In this document: piece by piece, positions 34,528 to 43,733 of the stretch | Position numbering within the stretch: position 1 is the first letter of the stretch | How the letters are laid out: each line of letters starts with the position of its first letter | Source of the DNA: Ignavibacteriales bacterium | GTDB taxonomy: Bacteria; Bacteroidota; Ignavibacteria; Ignavibacteriales; Ignavibacteriaceae | Assembly (NCBI GenBank): GCA_016707115.1 | Contig: JADJIH010000005.1 | Coordinates: forward strand, 59,690-123,689 | Reading direction: 5' to 3' | Length of the DNA: 64,000 nucleotides | Made by a program: the position numbers and the translations under genes | Notes under the pieces: model-generated | Told to the model about the DNA's origin: nothing | Databases searched by the model: none | Seen by the model: the letters and a program-made list of their open reading frames with translations, nothing else

Positions 34528-36540
34528 ATGAATAATTTTGAACTTGTATCAAGTTACAAACCCTCAGGTGATCAGCCTGAAGCAATAAAGCAATTGGTTG
34601 AAGGTGTTAATCGAGGAGACAAGTTTCAAACTTTACTTGGTGTAACGGGGAGCGGTAAAACTTTCACAATTTCAAATGTGATCACTCAAACCAATAAACC
34701 AACTTTAATAATCTCACACAATAAAACACTTGCTGCACAGCTTTACTCTGAGTTCAAATCTTTCTTTCCTAATAATGCAGTTGAGTTTTTTATAAGTTAC
34801 TATGATTACTATCAACCGGAAGCTTATGTTGTATCTCGGGATGTTTTCATCGAAAAGGATTTTTCTGTTAATGAAGAGATTGATCGGCTAAGGTTAAAAG
34901 CAACTACATCATTAATTGAAGGCAGGAGGGATGTAATTGTGATCGCAAGTGTGAGCTGTATATACGGTATCGGTGCGCCGGAAGAATATGCAAAACAAAT
35001 CATCTTTGTAAAAAAAGGGGATAAACTTGATCGTAAAAAGTTTATGCGTGAGTTGATAGATATTTATTTCACTAGAAACGATGTGGAATTCAATCGCGGT
35101 ACTTTTCGTGCTCGCGGTGATGTTATTGAAATAATTCCAGCTTATCAGTATGAAGAAGCTGTTCGAATTGAATTTTGGGATAATGATGTTGAAAAGATTT
35201 CTATTATAGATGCGCAAACGGGTAAAATAATCCGTGAGGTTGAATCAGTTCCTATCTATCCTGCAAAATATTTTGTTACTGATCGAAGTAAAATGCAAAA
35301 AGCAATTTATAATATTGAGCAGGAACTCTCTGACCAATTAAATGTTTTGCGTAAAGAAGAAAAATATTTAGAAGCACAAAGACTTGAACAAAGAACCCGG
35401 TTTGATATCGAAATGATGAAGGAGATTGGTTACTGCTCTGGAATTGAAAACTATTCCCGACATATGGATGGAAGAGAATCAAATTCTCGTCCGTTCAATC
35501 TTTTCGATTATTTTCCTGATGATTTTCTTTTGATAATTGATGAGTCACATGTTAGTGTTCCGCAAATACGTGGAATGTATCTTGGGGACAGAAGTAGAAA
35601 ACAAACTTTAGTTGATTATGGTTTTCGGCTTCCATCTGCACTTGATAATCGTCCTATGAAGTATGAAGAGTTTATGGAAATGATTGATCAGGTAATTTTT
35701 GTAAGTGCAACTCCGGCAGACTATGAGTTGGAAATGAGCGGCGGGGTGATTGTTGAACAAATAATTCGTCCAACCGGATTACTTGATCCTGAAATAGAAG
35801 TGCGACCGATAAAAGGACAGATTGATGATCTTATTGCAGAAATAAGAAATAAAACAGCACTTAAGGAAAGAACTCTTGTTACAACTTTAACAAAAAAAAT
35901 GGCGGAAGATCTTTCCGACTATCTTGATAAGATTGGAATTAAAGTCCGTTATATTCACAGTGATATTGATTCATTGGAACGAGTTGAAATACTTCGTGAC
36001 CTCCGCTTAGGTGAGTTTGATGTTTTGGTTGGAGTAAATCTTTTAAGAGAAGGATTGGATTTACCGGAAGTTTCTCTTGTTGCTATTATCGATGCGGATA
36101 AAGAAGGATTTTTACGAAGCGAAAGATCACTAATGCAAACGGCTGGAAGAACTGCACGAAATGTAAACGGCAAAGTAATTATGTACGCAGATAAGATTAC
36201 TGAATCCATGCGTAAAACAATTACAGAAACTAACCGAAGACGAAAACTCCAAAAAGAGTATAATGATAAGAATGGAATTGTTCCTGCAACGATTTACAAA
36301 TCAATGGAAGATATAATGTCAGCAACTTCAATTGCAGATATCAGGAAAAAAGACGAAAAAGAAAGCTATGGTTTTTCAAAAGTTGCCGAACCTATTCTAA
36401 AGTATATGGATAAAGAACAAAAAGAAGACCTGGTTGACCAGTTAACTGAAGAGATGCACAAAGCCGCAAAAGATCTTGAGTTTGAAAAAGCAGCCAACTT
36501 ACGTGATGAAATTCATAAACTTAAAAAGATGATTGGATAA
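34528..36540 (+). CDS. uvrB: Excinuclease ABC subunit B
   Basis: A 670-residue nucleotide-excision-repair helicase that loads on damaged DNA with UvrA and recruits UvrC. Walker A GVTGSGKT is at residues 38-45. The damage-verifying beta-hairpin is ISYYDYYQPEAYV (about 90-102), the UvrA-binding domain includes RGTFRARGDVIEIIP, and the DEAD-like box is IIDESH. Helicase motifs VGVNLLREGLDLPEVSLVAI and QTAGRTARN follow, and a C-terminal UVR domain (LTEEMHKAAKDLEFEKAANLRD) binds UvrC. Length and domain order are normal. Confidence 0.97.
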   Translation: MNNFELVSSYKPSGDQPEAIKQLVEGVNRGDKFQTLLGVTGSGKTFTISNVITQTNKPTLIISHNKTLAAQLYSEFKSFFPNNAVEFFISYYDYYQPEAYVVSRDVFIEKDFSVNEEIDRLRLKATTSLIEGRRDVIVIASVSCIYGIGAPEEYAKQIIFVKKGDKLDRKKFMRELIDIYFTRNDVEFNRGTFRARGDVIEIIPAYQYEEAVRIEFWDNDVEKISIIDAQTGKIIREVESVPIYPAKYFVTDRSKMQKAIYNIEQELSDQLNVLRKEEKYLEAQRLEQRTRFDIEMMKEIGYCSGIENYSRHMDGRESNSRPFNLFDYFPDDFLLIIDESHVSVPQIRGMYLGDRSRKQTLVDYGFRLPSALDNRPMKYEEFMEMIDQVIFVSATPADYELEMSGGVIVEQIIRPTGLLDPEIEVRPIKGQIDDLIAEIRNKTALKERTLVTTLTKKMAEDLSDYLDKIGIKVRYIHSDIDSLERVEILRDLRLGEFDVLVGVNLLREGLDLPEVSLVAIIDADKEGFLRSERSLMQTAGRTARNVNGKVIMYADKITESMRKTITETNRRRKLQKEYNDKNGIVPATIYKSMEDIMSATSIADIRKKDEKESYGFSKVAEPILKYMDKEQKEDLVDQLTEEMHKAAKDLEFEKAANLRDEIHKLKKMIG

Positions 36541-36574
36541 CTCGGATATCTGACTTCAGTCCAAGGTCAGCAAT

Positions 36575-37459
36575 TTAAATTTTTATCAATGATGTAAGTT
36601 CTTCAGGAATAGATTCACCTTTATAGGTTACTTTTTCTAAAAACAATCCTGAGGGAGGAGCAGTGAACTTTGCTGGTTCATTGGTTTTATTGTTTAAATA
36701 GAATAAAATATCCTTATCCGATTTTCTTCCACGTCCAACTTCAGCTAATATTCCAACTATTCGTCTTACCATTTTCCAGATAAAATGCGAACCGATTATT
36801 CTTATGAGAATTAAATCTCCATCTTCTTTGATTTGAATATCATCAATCAAAACTTTGGTGGATTTTTCTGTAGGATCATCATCTGAGAATGAAGAATAAT
36901 TATTCATCCCTAAAAATAATTTTGATGCCGATTCCATTTTCTTAAAATCAAGATCATCCTTTATCCACCAGACAAAGTTTTTACCAAAAGCCGTTCGTCT
37001 TCTTGATATCTGATAAACATAACTTCGTGATGTTGCATCGTGTCTTGCATGAAATTCTTTGCTTGTCTTTTCAACTTCCAGAATTGTAATATCATGCGGA
37101 AGCATGTCATTTAATTTCATTCTTATAATTTCAGGAGCTAAAACAGTTTTCACATCAAAATGCGCAACCTGGCAAATTGCATGTACTCCGCTATCCGTTC
37201 TGCCGGAGCCTTGTATATCTATAAAAGCATCGCCAAAAACTTCCTGCGCGGCTTTTAAAATTGAACCCTGAATTGTCTTAGCGTTTTCTTGCTTTTGCCA
37301 CCCGGAATAACGAGTTCCTTCATATTCAATAAAAAGTTTAAAACGCGAATAATTCTGATTTGATGTTTTACGTTTCTCGGCTGTAAATGGTTTGCTTTTA
37401 TATTGTCCACCGGGCTTACTTTTAAATTGTTCTTTCGAATAAAACTTCTTGCCTCTCAA
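36575..37459 (-). CDS. truA: tRNA pseudouridine(38-40) synthase
   Basis: A 294-residue enzyme that isomerises uridines 38-40 in the tRNA anticodon arm. The catalytic Asp89 lies in GSGRTDSGVHA. Also present are FKLFIEYEGTRYSGWQ, EFHARHDATSRSYVYQI and the C-terminal GSHFIWKMVRRIVGIL. A basic N-terminal extension of about 38 residues (many Lys) precedes the conserved domain; it is unusual but may aid RNA binding. The start is a TTG overlapping the TGA of queD, which implies translational coupling. No ATG is available before the conserved domain. Confidence 0.92.
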   Translation of the reverse strand: MRGKKFYSKEQFKSKPGGQYKSKPFTAEKRKTSNQNYSRFKLFIEYEGTRYSGWQKQENAKTIQGSILKAAQEVFGDAFIDIQGSGRTDSGVHAICQVAHFDVKTVLAPEIIRMKLNDMLPHDITILEVEKTSKEFHARHDATSRSYVYQISRRRTAFGKNFVWWIKDDLDFKKMESASKLFLGMNNYSSFSDDDPTEKSTKVLIDDIQIKEDGDLILIRIIGSHFIWKMVRRIVGILAEVGRGRKSDKDILFYLNNKTNEPAKFTAPPSGLFLEKVTYKGESIPEELTSLIKI

Positions 37460-37872
37460 ATTAGCCTCGCAGTTTCTTCTGCATAATCAAATTGAGTTTC
37501 ATAAACCCTAACTTTTACAGAGGAAATATTTGATGGCAATGAACACTTTTTTATTTCGGATAAAAGATAATTACAAATATTTTCTGCAGTTGAATTAAAA
37601 CCAACAACAACTTTCTTTGAATTCATTTTCTCTAAAAAATCAATAACAATTTTGTCATCTATGTTTACCATAAAAGCGTGATCAAGTTTTTCTATTACCG
37701 GGTTGATAATCTTCTCTATATCATAATAATCAATTACCATTTGATTTTTATCAAGCTCACCCTCAAACTCAACTATCATTTTATAAGAGTGTCCGTGAAT
37801 ATTTTTACACAAACCAAAATGTTCGGGAAGTCTGTGTCCCATTTCCCAGCGAAATTCTTTAGCTATTTTCAT
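37456..37872 (-). CDS. queD: 6-carboxytetrahydropterin synthase
   Basis: A 138-residue member of the 6-pyruvoyl-tetrahydropterin synthase fold. It converts 7,8-dihydroneopterin triphosphate to 6-carboxytetrahydropterin, the second step to preQ0 and queuosine. Zinc ligands are His13 (EMGHRL) and the pair in CKNIHGHSY (His26, His28), and Cys22 is the catalytic-type Cys. The VIDYYDIEKII and LDHAFMVN blocks are conserved. Together with queE about 600 bases upstream on the same strand it indicates queuosine/7-deazaguanine synthesis. queC and queF are not in the window. Confidence 0.92.
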   Translation of the reverse strand: MKIAKEFRWEMGHRLPEHFGLCKNIHGHSYKMIVEFEGELDKNQMVIDYYDIEKIINPVIEKLDHAFMVNIDDKIVIDFLEKMNSKKVVVGFNSTAENICNYLLSEIKKCSLPSNISSVKVRVYETQFDYAEETARLI

Positions 37873-37881
37873 TGTATTGTG

Positions 37882-38187
37882 TCATTGAATTTTAAGTTTT
37901 TCAGGATCCTGTCTAACATCAAATAAGGATAAAATTTTAATAATGTGATTTTCTATAGAATAATAAATTGTAATTTGCTCAGTAAGAACAGAACGGTGTG
38001 TATTTGGAGATAAAAACGATTTGGGAAATATTTCCGGGAACTGCTTAATAACCTCAAGTCTTTTTTCTAGCTTTTTCACAAAATCCGATTTTTCTTTTAT
38101 TGACCAATTACTATCAAGGTAAATTATAATGTTATCATAATTATAATTGGCTTCATCAGTCCAAAAAAGGCTATAACCATTGTTCAT
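37882..38187 (-). CDS. RelE/ParE family toxin
   Basis: A 101-residue protein with the ParE/RelE fold: SLFWTDEANYNYDNIIIYLDSNW, KKLEKRLEVIKQFPEIFP, and a C-terminal beta strand HRSVLTEQITIYYSIENHIIKILSLFD. ParE toxins inhibit gyrase and RelE toxins cleave mRNA; the two cannot be separated safely here, though the general shape favours ParE. It overlaps the upstream antitoxin gene, a classic arrangement. I use the ATG at 38187 (MNNGYSLFW); an ATG seven codons earlier is also possible. Confidence 0.78.
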   Translation of the reverse strand: MNNGYSLFWTDEANYNYDNIIIYLDSNWSIKEKSDFVKKLEKRLEVIKQFPEIFPKSFLSPNTHRSVLTEQITIYYSIENHIIKILSLFDVRQDPEKLKIQ

Positions 38188-38401
38188 ATTTTTTTCTGAC
38201 TTCTTCATGAGGAACTACTCGACCAGCTGATGCATCAGCTAACCCTCTTTGAATTGAAGCTTTTTCAGCATCGGATATTTCATCCCACCAATCAGTTTCT
38301 TTAGTGTGGTCCTTTAATAATTTGATTTTAGCAATCATAGATTCATCTGTAATGTTTGCAATCCAATCAATAATTTTAAGTTTTTCGCTATCTAAATTCA
38401 T
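38171..38401 (-). CDS. Antitoxin of ParE/RelE-type module
   Basis: A 76-residue acidic protein. Its middle and C-terminal part (WWDEISDAEKASIQRGLADASAGRVVPHEEVRKKYEQWL) is typical of the small antitoxins paired with ParE-type toxins, in which the C-terminal tail wraps the toxin. The N-terminal part (SEKLKIIDWIANITDESMIAKI) likely dimerises and may bind the promoter. It overlaps the toxin start by 17 bases. The pair sits between queE and queD and appears to be an insertion into that cluster. Confidence 0.78.
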   Translation of the reverse strand: MNLDSEKLKIIDWIANITDESMIAKIKLLKDHTKETDWWDEISDAEKASIQRGLADASAGRVVPHEEVRKKYEQWL

Positions 38402-38467
38402 TTTATTCTCCTCATCTAAATTTTATTCTCGAAGTTAAATCTTATAATTTGAAAACACAACATTGCA

Positions 38468-39109
38468 TTATACTCCTTTGGTTTCAGGATGCCAGATGAA
38501 CTTATGCATCTGAAGTTGAAATCTAACATTTAATTTATCTTCTAATATCCAATTAACTAATTGAACCGGTTCAAGTTTTCCAAAGACCACTGAACACAGT
38601 ATCTCACATCTTTTATCCAAAGAATATTTTGAGATGATTTCTTTTGTCCACTCATAATCTTCCCTGTTTCCAATTACAAATTTTAACTCATCCTTTGGTT
38701 TTAAGTAATTAATATTTTCATACAAATTTTTCTTTTCCATTCCGCTTGAAGGACATTTTAAATCCATAATAACTTTAACTCTTTGATCAATATCTTTTAT
38801 CGGTAGACTTCCGCCGGTTTCAATTAAAACTTTAAATCGTTCATCACCGAGTTGTTTCATCAAATCTAAACATTCTTCCACCTGGACTAACGGTTCGCCG
38901 CCGGTTATCTCGACAAGTTTGCATTCAAATTTTTTAACTTCGTTGATTATTGCTGAAATTGCCATATCTTTACCATCGTAAAAAGCATATTCCGTATCAC
39001 AATATGTACATCTGAGGTTGCAATAAGTCAAGCGGATAAACACACAAGGCAGACCAGCTGCGGTGCTTTCACCTTGAATTGAATAATATATCTCATTTAC
39101 CTTAAGCAT
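38468..39109 (-). CDS. queE: 7-carboxy-7-deazaguanine synthase
   Basis: A 213-residue radical SAM enzyme that rearranges 6-carboxytetrahydropterin to 7-carboxy-7-deazaguanine. The [4Fe-4S] cluster motif is CNLRCTYC (Cys30, Cys34, Cys37), preceded by YSIQGEST, which is diagnostic for QueE, and followed by EITGGEPLVQ. Short length is normal for this family. It lies upstream of the toxin-antitoxin pair and queD on the same strand. Confidence 0.94.
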   Translation of the reverse strand: MLKVNEIYYSIQGESTAAGLPCVFIRLTYCNLRCTYCDTEYAFYDGKDMAISAIINEVKKFECKLVEITGGEPLVQVEECLDLMKQLGDERFKVLIETGGSLPIKDIDQRVKVIMDLKCPSSGMEKKNLYENINYLKPKDELKFVIGNREDYEWTKEIISKYSLDKRCEILCSVVFGKLEPVQLVNWILEDKLNVRFQLQMHKFIWHPETKGV

Positions 39110-39238
39110 AAAAAGTGCGTTTTTTACTCGTTTTCTAATTAAATTGTGAGCAAAGTTACTAAAGCTAAGTTTGACATCAAACGAGGCAATGCCTATATTT
39201 GGCTCACATTTTTTAACTAATTATAAGGTTTTTTGTAA

Positions 39239-39505
39239 ATGGCTCATCATAAATCGGCAAAGAAGAGAATACGTTCATCTGAGAGAAAAAAAGCAATAAA
39301 CAAAATGACAGATTCCAAGATTAAAACTGTTGTTAAAAAAACACTTGCTAGTGATAAAAAAGAAGAACTTGAAGTATTGTATAAAGAAGCTATCGCTATT
39401 TTGGATAAAGGAACCTCAAAAGGCAGATTACACAAAAATAATGCAGCCAGAAAAAAATCAAAGCTAACAAAGCATTTAAATAAAGTTACCGCAGTAGCAA
39501 AATAG
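39239..39505 (+). CDS. rpsT: 30S ribosomal protein S20
   Basis: An 88-residue, very basic protein with the S20 pattern: MAHHKSAKKRIRSSERKKAIN at the start, then a long helix, then the C-terminal KGRLHKNNAARKKSKLTKHL block. It binds 16S rRNA in the body of the small subunit. It is divergent from queE, monocistronic, and has a strong downstream terminator. Confidence 0.97.
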   Translation: MAHHKSAKKRIRSSERKKAINKMTDSKIKTVVKKTLASDKKEELEVLYKEAIAILDKGTSKGRLHKNNAARKKSKLTKHLNKVTAVAK

Positions 39506-39523
39506 TTTTTTAGATTTTTTAAC

Positions 39524-39551
39524 AAAAGCTCTTCGATTGAAGAGCTTTTTT
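39524..39551 (+). terminator. Intrinsic terminator of rpsT
   Basis: The 11-bp perfect stem AAAAGCTCTTC/GAAGAGCTTTT (39524-39534 and 39539-39549) has a GATT loop, and T residues follow. Confidence 0.92.
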
Positions 39552-39563
39552 AGTTTAAACCCT

Positions 39564-41066
39564 TTATATCTCACTCAGTAAATCTTTACCTTCTGTTTCA
39601 GGGATATAGAATCTTACAGGTTTAATTTTTCCGGTTGCATCTTTTTCAACTCTTATTCTTTTCTTTATCAATACGCTGTGTTCAATTACAACACCATCTT
39701 CAACAACAGAACCAAAAAGATAACTTGATCCTTTTATCACAACATTTTTTCCAATGCGCAATGGAAATTCATCACTGCCTGTCATATTAACACTGGATTC
39801 TATGACTGAGTTTTCACCAATAATAATGTTGCCTTTTATTATATCACCCCAAAGTATTTTTACATTGTCACCGATTGTTAAGGTTTGGTCTGGAAAAGTT
39901 GAAAGATGTACTATTCGCCAAACTTTAATATTTTTTCCAAATACAACATTGCCTTTTATATAAGCCGCCCTGCCTATTTCAACATTGTAATTAAGTTTAA
40001 CGCCATCACCTATGTAAGCACCTTTACCAATTTGTATATCAAGTGGAATTCCCTTTTTATCCATTTCAATCAGATCATTAACCACAGAATCGTGGATAAA
40101 AAAATCATCAGGATCATCAATTTGAATTATATTTTTTAATTTATCATAAACGTTTCTGCGTGCTATTTCGTGCATTTCTTTAAGAACGGATTTATCATTA
40201 AAACCCATAACTACGTATTGATTTTTTGGACTAACAGCACCAACTGAATAGTCTTTTTCGTTAAATAAGGAAATTAAATCTGTTATATAGATTTCATTCT
40301 GTGCGTTGTTGCTGGAAAGATTATTTATTAATTCTAAAAGTTTTTTATAGTTAAAAGCATATACACCTGAGTTGAACTCATTGGTTTCAATCAGTTCTTT
40401 TTTTGTATAAGAGTAAGTTTTATTTCTATAAATAACATGGTACGGCTTATCATCAGGCAGCGCTAAAATATCTTTAAACTCCATAATTTGAATTACATTT
40501 GCTTTGTCTATAGAAGCACTTACACCATTAATATCTTTGTCTTTTACTCTAATGATCCTCCCATATGAATTAAGAAATGGATCCCCTTCATAAACTCCGG
40601 TTAAGACCATCATATCATCCCCTGATGAAATAAAGTCTTCTCTGAATTTTATCATTGAAGAATCATCTAATAAACCCATATCTCCCGGTAATACATAAAC
40701 TATTCCATCATTAAATTCATTTTCAATCTCTTTTAACCCCACCTGAACTGCGTGACCCGTTCCATTTTGTTTTTCCTGGAATGCAAATTTATTTGATTCA
40801 CGTTTACCAATAACATCCATTACATCAAGTGCTTTAATACCAACAACAATTACCGTGTTGATATTTTGAACTCCAAGTTTGCAAGCATTGTAAACTCGTT
40901 CAACCGTTGGAATCTCCCAAATCTTATGGAGCATTTTTGATGTTTGCGATTTAATTCTTTTTCCATGTCCCGCAGCAAGAATTATTGCAACTTCATTTGA
41001 AGAGTGGAATTTTGTAGAGTTTTCTTTTGCTTTAGAACAAATTTCTGCCGTGATATTTTCGTTCAT
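39564..41066 (-). CDS. GlmU-like NDP-sugar pyrophosphorylase with left-handed beta-helix
   Basis: A 500-residue two-domain protein. The N-terminal nucleotidyltransferase domain starts with VAIILAAGHGKRIKSQTSKMLH (residues 26-47), the GlmU/UDP-GlcNAc pyrophosphorylase signature. It continues with QNGTGHAVQVGL, VYVLPGDMGLLDD and NEIYITDLI. From about residue 335 a hexapeptide-repeat beta-helix follows (IGKGAYIGDGVKLNYNVEIG, IGENSVIESSVNM), as in sugar-1-phosphate acetyltransferase domains. It probably activates a sugar phosphate with UTP. The C-terminal helix is shorter than in true GlmU, and a second GlmU-family protein is encoded at 59940, so I leave the symbol blank. Confidence 0.8.
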   Translation of the reverse strand: MNENITAEICSKAKENSTKFHSSNEVAIILAAGHGKRIKSQTSKMLHKIWEIPTVERVYNACKLGVQNINTVIVVGIKALDVMDVIGKRESNKFAFQEKQNGTGHAVQVGLKEIENEFNDGIVYVLPGDMGLLDDSSMIKFREDFISSGDDMMVLTGVYEGDPFLNSYGRIIRVKDKDINGVSASIDKANVIQIMEFKDILALPDDKPYHVIYRNKTYSYTKKELIETNEFNSGVYAFNYKKLLELINNLSSNNAQNEIYITDLISLFNEKDYSVGAVSPKNQYVVMGFNDKSVLKEMHEIARRNVYDKLKNIIQIDDPDDFFIHDSVVNDLIEMDKKGIPLDIQIGKGAYIGDGVKLNYNVEIGRAAYIKGNVVFGKNIKVWRIVHLSTFPDQTLTIGDNVKILWGDIIKGNIIIGENSVIESSVNMTGSDEFPLRIGKNVVIKGSSYLFGSVVEDGVVIEHSVLIKKRIRVEKDATGKIKPVRFYIPETEGKDLLSEI

Positions 41067-41212
41067 ATTTTTTCTTTTTTAACTTTTTTAATTGCACAAA
41101 TTATTGATTAAAAATTAATTAAAGGCTCTTCCTATTCCAAACCTTTGCATTTTATTGTTTACACGTAATTATTAAATTTGCCCGCATTTATAATTATCTA
41201 AAGGAAATGTTA

Positions 41213-41671
41213 ATGAAAAACAATTTAGTTAAAATAGTTCTGGTTATCGTCATTTTTTCAAACCTCTCCTTAGCCCAAACGAAAGGTTTTGGATTAGGAG
41301 TTATAATTGGTGAGCCAACAGCAATAAGTGCAAAATATTGGACTTCCAATAATACGGCTTTTGATTTTGGAGTCGGATACTCCTTCGAAAAAAATAGTTA
41401 TTTGAACTTACACTCAGATTATTTATTCCATACTAAAGACATTTTTAACACGGCAGAAAATATAGCACTGTATTATGGGCCTGGTGCACGATTAAGATTT
41501 GTAGAAGATGCAAGCGCAAGATTAGGATTTAGATTTGATGTTGGATTAGTTTGGGTACCCCGAAATACTCCAATTGACGTGTTCATAGAGATTGCCCCTC
41601 TTTTGGATATCATTCCAGAAACAGATTTTTCATTTAATGGCGGCATAGGTGTGAGGTATTTCTTTAATTAA
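41213..41671 (+). CDS. Small outer-membrane beta-barrel-like protein
   Basis: A 152-residue protein with a signal peptide (NLVKIVLVIVIFSNLSLAQ) and alternating amphipathic strands of an 8-stranded barrel type (GFGLGVIIGEPTAISAKYW, TAFDFGVGYSF, LGFRFDVGLVWVP). It ends in the aromatic terminal strand GGIGVRYFFN that fits BAM-mediated insertion. It resembles the small lipid-type outer-membrane proteins (BAPKO_0422-like). I chose the second ATG (41213) because AAAGGA is then at normal spacing. Its last 8 bases overlap the convergent O-antigen ligase gene. Confidence 0.7.
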   Translation: MKNNLVKIVLVIVIFSNLSLAQTKGFGLGVIIGEPTAISAKYWTSNNTAFDFGVGYSFEKNSYLNLHSDYLFHTKDIFNTAENIALYYGPGARLRFVEDASARLGFRFDVGLVWVPRNTPIDVFIEIAPLLDIIPETDFSFNGGIGVRYFFN

Positions 41672-43733
41672 TCTTCTTATCAGGTTTAACCGATTTGAAA
41701 AAAGCAATGTTCAATCCAAATGTAAACCAGATTATTGTCGCTATTTCATGATCCCAAAAATTCAACTCTGTTAAACCTGAAATTAAAAATCCACAAAAAC
41801 CTGCAAGAGAACCTAATGCAAACGAAGAAACAAAAGGCACATCTTTAATTGAGTTATAAATTTTAACATCAATTAAAATAATTTTAAAGAATAAATACAA
41901 AACAGAGAGCAATCCAAATAAACCAAGAGTTGCTAGCACATGGAAGAAATTATTATGAAGATGTCCCTGAATTTCTTTGTCGAAAGGTCTTTTATACTGT
42001 CTATATAATTTTTGTAAATCAATATCACCAACACCAAAAATTGGATAGTCCTTAAATATTTTTATTCCTGCTATCCAGAATGCAATTCGGTTGGCATTTG
42101 AAGGATGGTATGGATCAAATATTCCAAGTAATCGGCTTTGTTTGCTTTCAACCCTAGTTACAAATAGTATTTCATTATTTATGCTAACAGACTTTGGTAC
42201 ATAATTAAGATCTGTCTCAGTGTTTATTCTAAATTGTCCAAGAGAATCAGGATCCAAAACATATAAAATACCATCAATGCTGGAAGCTACATACCTGTCA
42301 TTATCAGAATCCATTGTGAAAATATTTTTAATGGCTGGAATGTTTTGAATCAATTTAATTTCATTCTTATTTACTTTGTAGATATTTAATCCATTATCAT
42401 TAACTGTAAATGCAAATGATGATGAATAATAAAAGAAAGATATTTTTGTTGAATCTTCTGCAATCACACTATCAACAGGTAAGCCGTTTTGCAAATGATA
42501 AACTTTAAACCCCTTATTTGTTTCTGCTAATATTAAAAATGAACTATCAACAAATACATTTGTGTAGTTTGAAAATTGATTAGCTCGATATTTGTTATTC
42601 AAATCTTCAGGATCATTAAATATAGTTAAACCGCTGTCGTTATCGAGTATATAGAATTTATCGTTCGCAAAAGCTTGTGAATATGTGTATCCGGGAGAAT
42701 AAATTTCACCTAATTGATCGAACTTACCTGAATTATTTTTTACAAGAATATATCTTGTATCGGCTAAACCGGCTAAATAATAATTATCTTTCCAGTGAAA
42801 GAAACCATTTACAGCAGATGACATCTCAATATTTTCAATCAATAAACCATCTTTAAATATTTTTAGTCCTTTATTGTAATCTGATACTACCAATTGATCT
42901 TCTATCGGGAACACATCATAAGCTTTTCCTTCTGTAGTAATAGTTGAGGATAACTTTAAAGAGTTTGATTCGATGTTATAAATATTTATTTCACTAATAT
43001 TCTTTTGTGTTAAAAGAAATACTACGATAATCGCTGCGCCGGCAACCAATATTTTCCATTGCTTCTTCATTATTAAAATGATTAAGATACCAAAAGCAGC
43101 ACCCATCCAACCTGTTCTTTTGTATGTTGAAAACAGAGCAAGCAACGACAATGAAAAACCAATAAATAAAAGTAATTTATTCTTTATAGATGTCTTTTCA
43201 TTTACAAGAAATGCAAAGAAAAATATTACAGTAAAACTGAGTATCTCGCTTGCAGTTATCGGATATTGAAATATTGAAGGACCTGATTCTGTTGAACCAT
43301 AAAGATTGTTTAGATAATGCTGGAATGAAAAATAAAGATAGATTAGAACAGTAATTAATGTACCGCCAATGTAAATCTTAAAAAAAGTTTTAGCGTCTTT
43401 ATAATTACTTACTGATGCTGCAATAGTATAAACGATTGGTATTAATAAAACATGTTTTAAAAGATTATGGAATGAAGCACCTGATTCTTTAGAAAATATT
43501 GTTGAAAGTATTTCCGCTAGAATATACCAGATAAATGCAAATTCTAATCCTGTTTTACTAAATTGATTCTGTTTTGTTACAGCTGCTTTAATCAGGATTA
43601 ATATCAGAGCCCCATAATAACCTAACTGATTTACAAAAATAGAATTGCTTAGACTCAGCAGAAAAATGATAATAAATATAAATATAGCTGAATCAATTAT
43701 TTTAAGAATGTTTGATTTTTTATCAGACATCAT
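41664..43733 (-). CDS. O-antigen ligase/polymerase family protein with inserted propeller-like domain
   Basis: A 689-residue Wzy_C-type membrane protein. About ten transmembrane helices occupy residues 10-245, including the YKRTGWMGA loop. After a periplasmic insert of about 295 residues, the family pattern resumes: NRIAFWIAGIKIFKDYPIFGVG, then the catalytic-loop HLHNNFFH (about 591-598), then more helices. The insert (about 246-540) has repeated short beta units (GLKIFKDGLL, GLTIFNDPED, GFKVYHLQNG, GLNIYKVNKN, GILYVLDPDS) like an LVIVD/beta-propeller. Wzy_C enzymes join or polymerise undecaprenyl-linked glycans. Its ATGATG start overlaps the stop of the MsbA-type gene, so the two are translationally coupled. 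Confidence 0.82.
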   Translation of the reverse strand: MMSDKKSNILKIIDSAIFIFIIIFLLSLSNSIFVNQLGYYGALILILIKAAVTKQNQFSKTGLEFAFIWYILAEILSTIFSKESGASFHNLLKHVLLIPIVYTIAASVSNYKDAKTFFKIYIGGTLITVLIYLYFSFQHYLNNLYGSTESGPSIFQYPITASEILSFTVIFFFAFLVNEKTSIKNKLLLFIGFSLSLLALFSTYKRTGWMGAAFGILIILIMKKQWKILVAGAAIIVVFLLTQKNISEINIYNIESNSLKLSSTITTEGKAYDVFPIEDQLVVSDYNKGLKIFKDGLLIENIEMSSAVNGFFHWKDNYYLAGLADTRYILVKNNSGKFDQLGEIYSPGYTYSQAFANDKFYILDNDSGLTIFNDPEDLNNKYRANQFSNYTNVFVDSSFLILAETNKGFKVYHLQNGLPVDSVIAEDSTKISFFYYSSSFAFTVNDNGLNIYKVNKNEIKLIQNIPAIKNIFTMDSDNDRYVASSIDGILYVLDPDSLGQFRINTETDLNYVPKSVSINNEILFVTRVESKQSRLLGIFDPYHPSNANRIAFWIAGIKIFKDYPIFGVGDIDLQKLYRQYKRPFDKEIQGHLHNNFFHVLATLGLFGLLSVLYLFFKIILIDVKIYNSIKDVPFVSSFALGSLAGFCGFLISGLTELNFWDHEIATIIWFTFGLNIAFFKSVKPDKKIN

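Noticed and set aside
36541..36574. Terminator between uvrB and truA
   Set aside because: Only a 5-bp CTGAC/GTCAG stem with a long loop and no T run.
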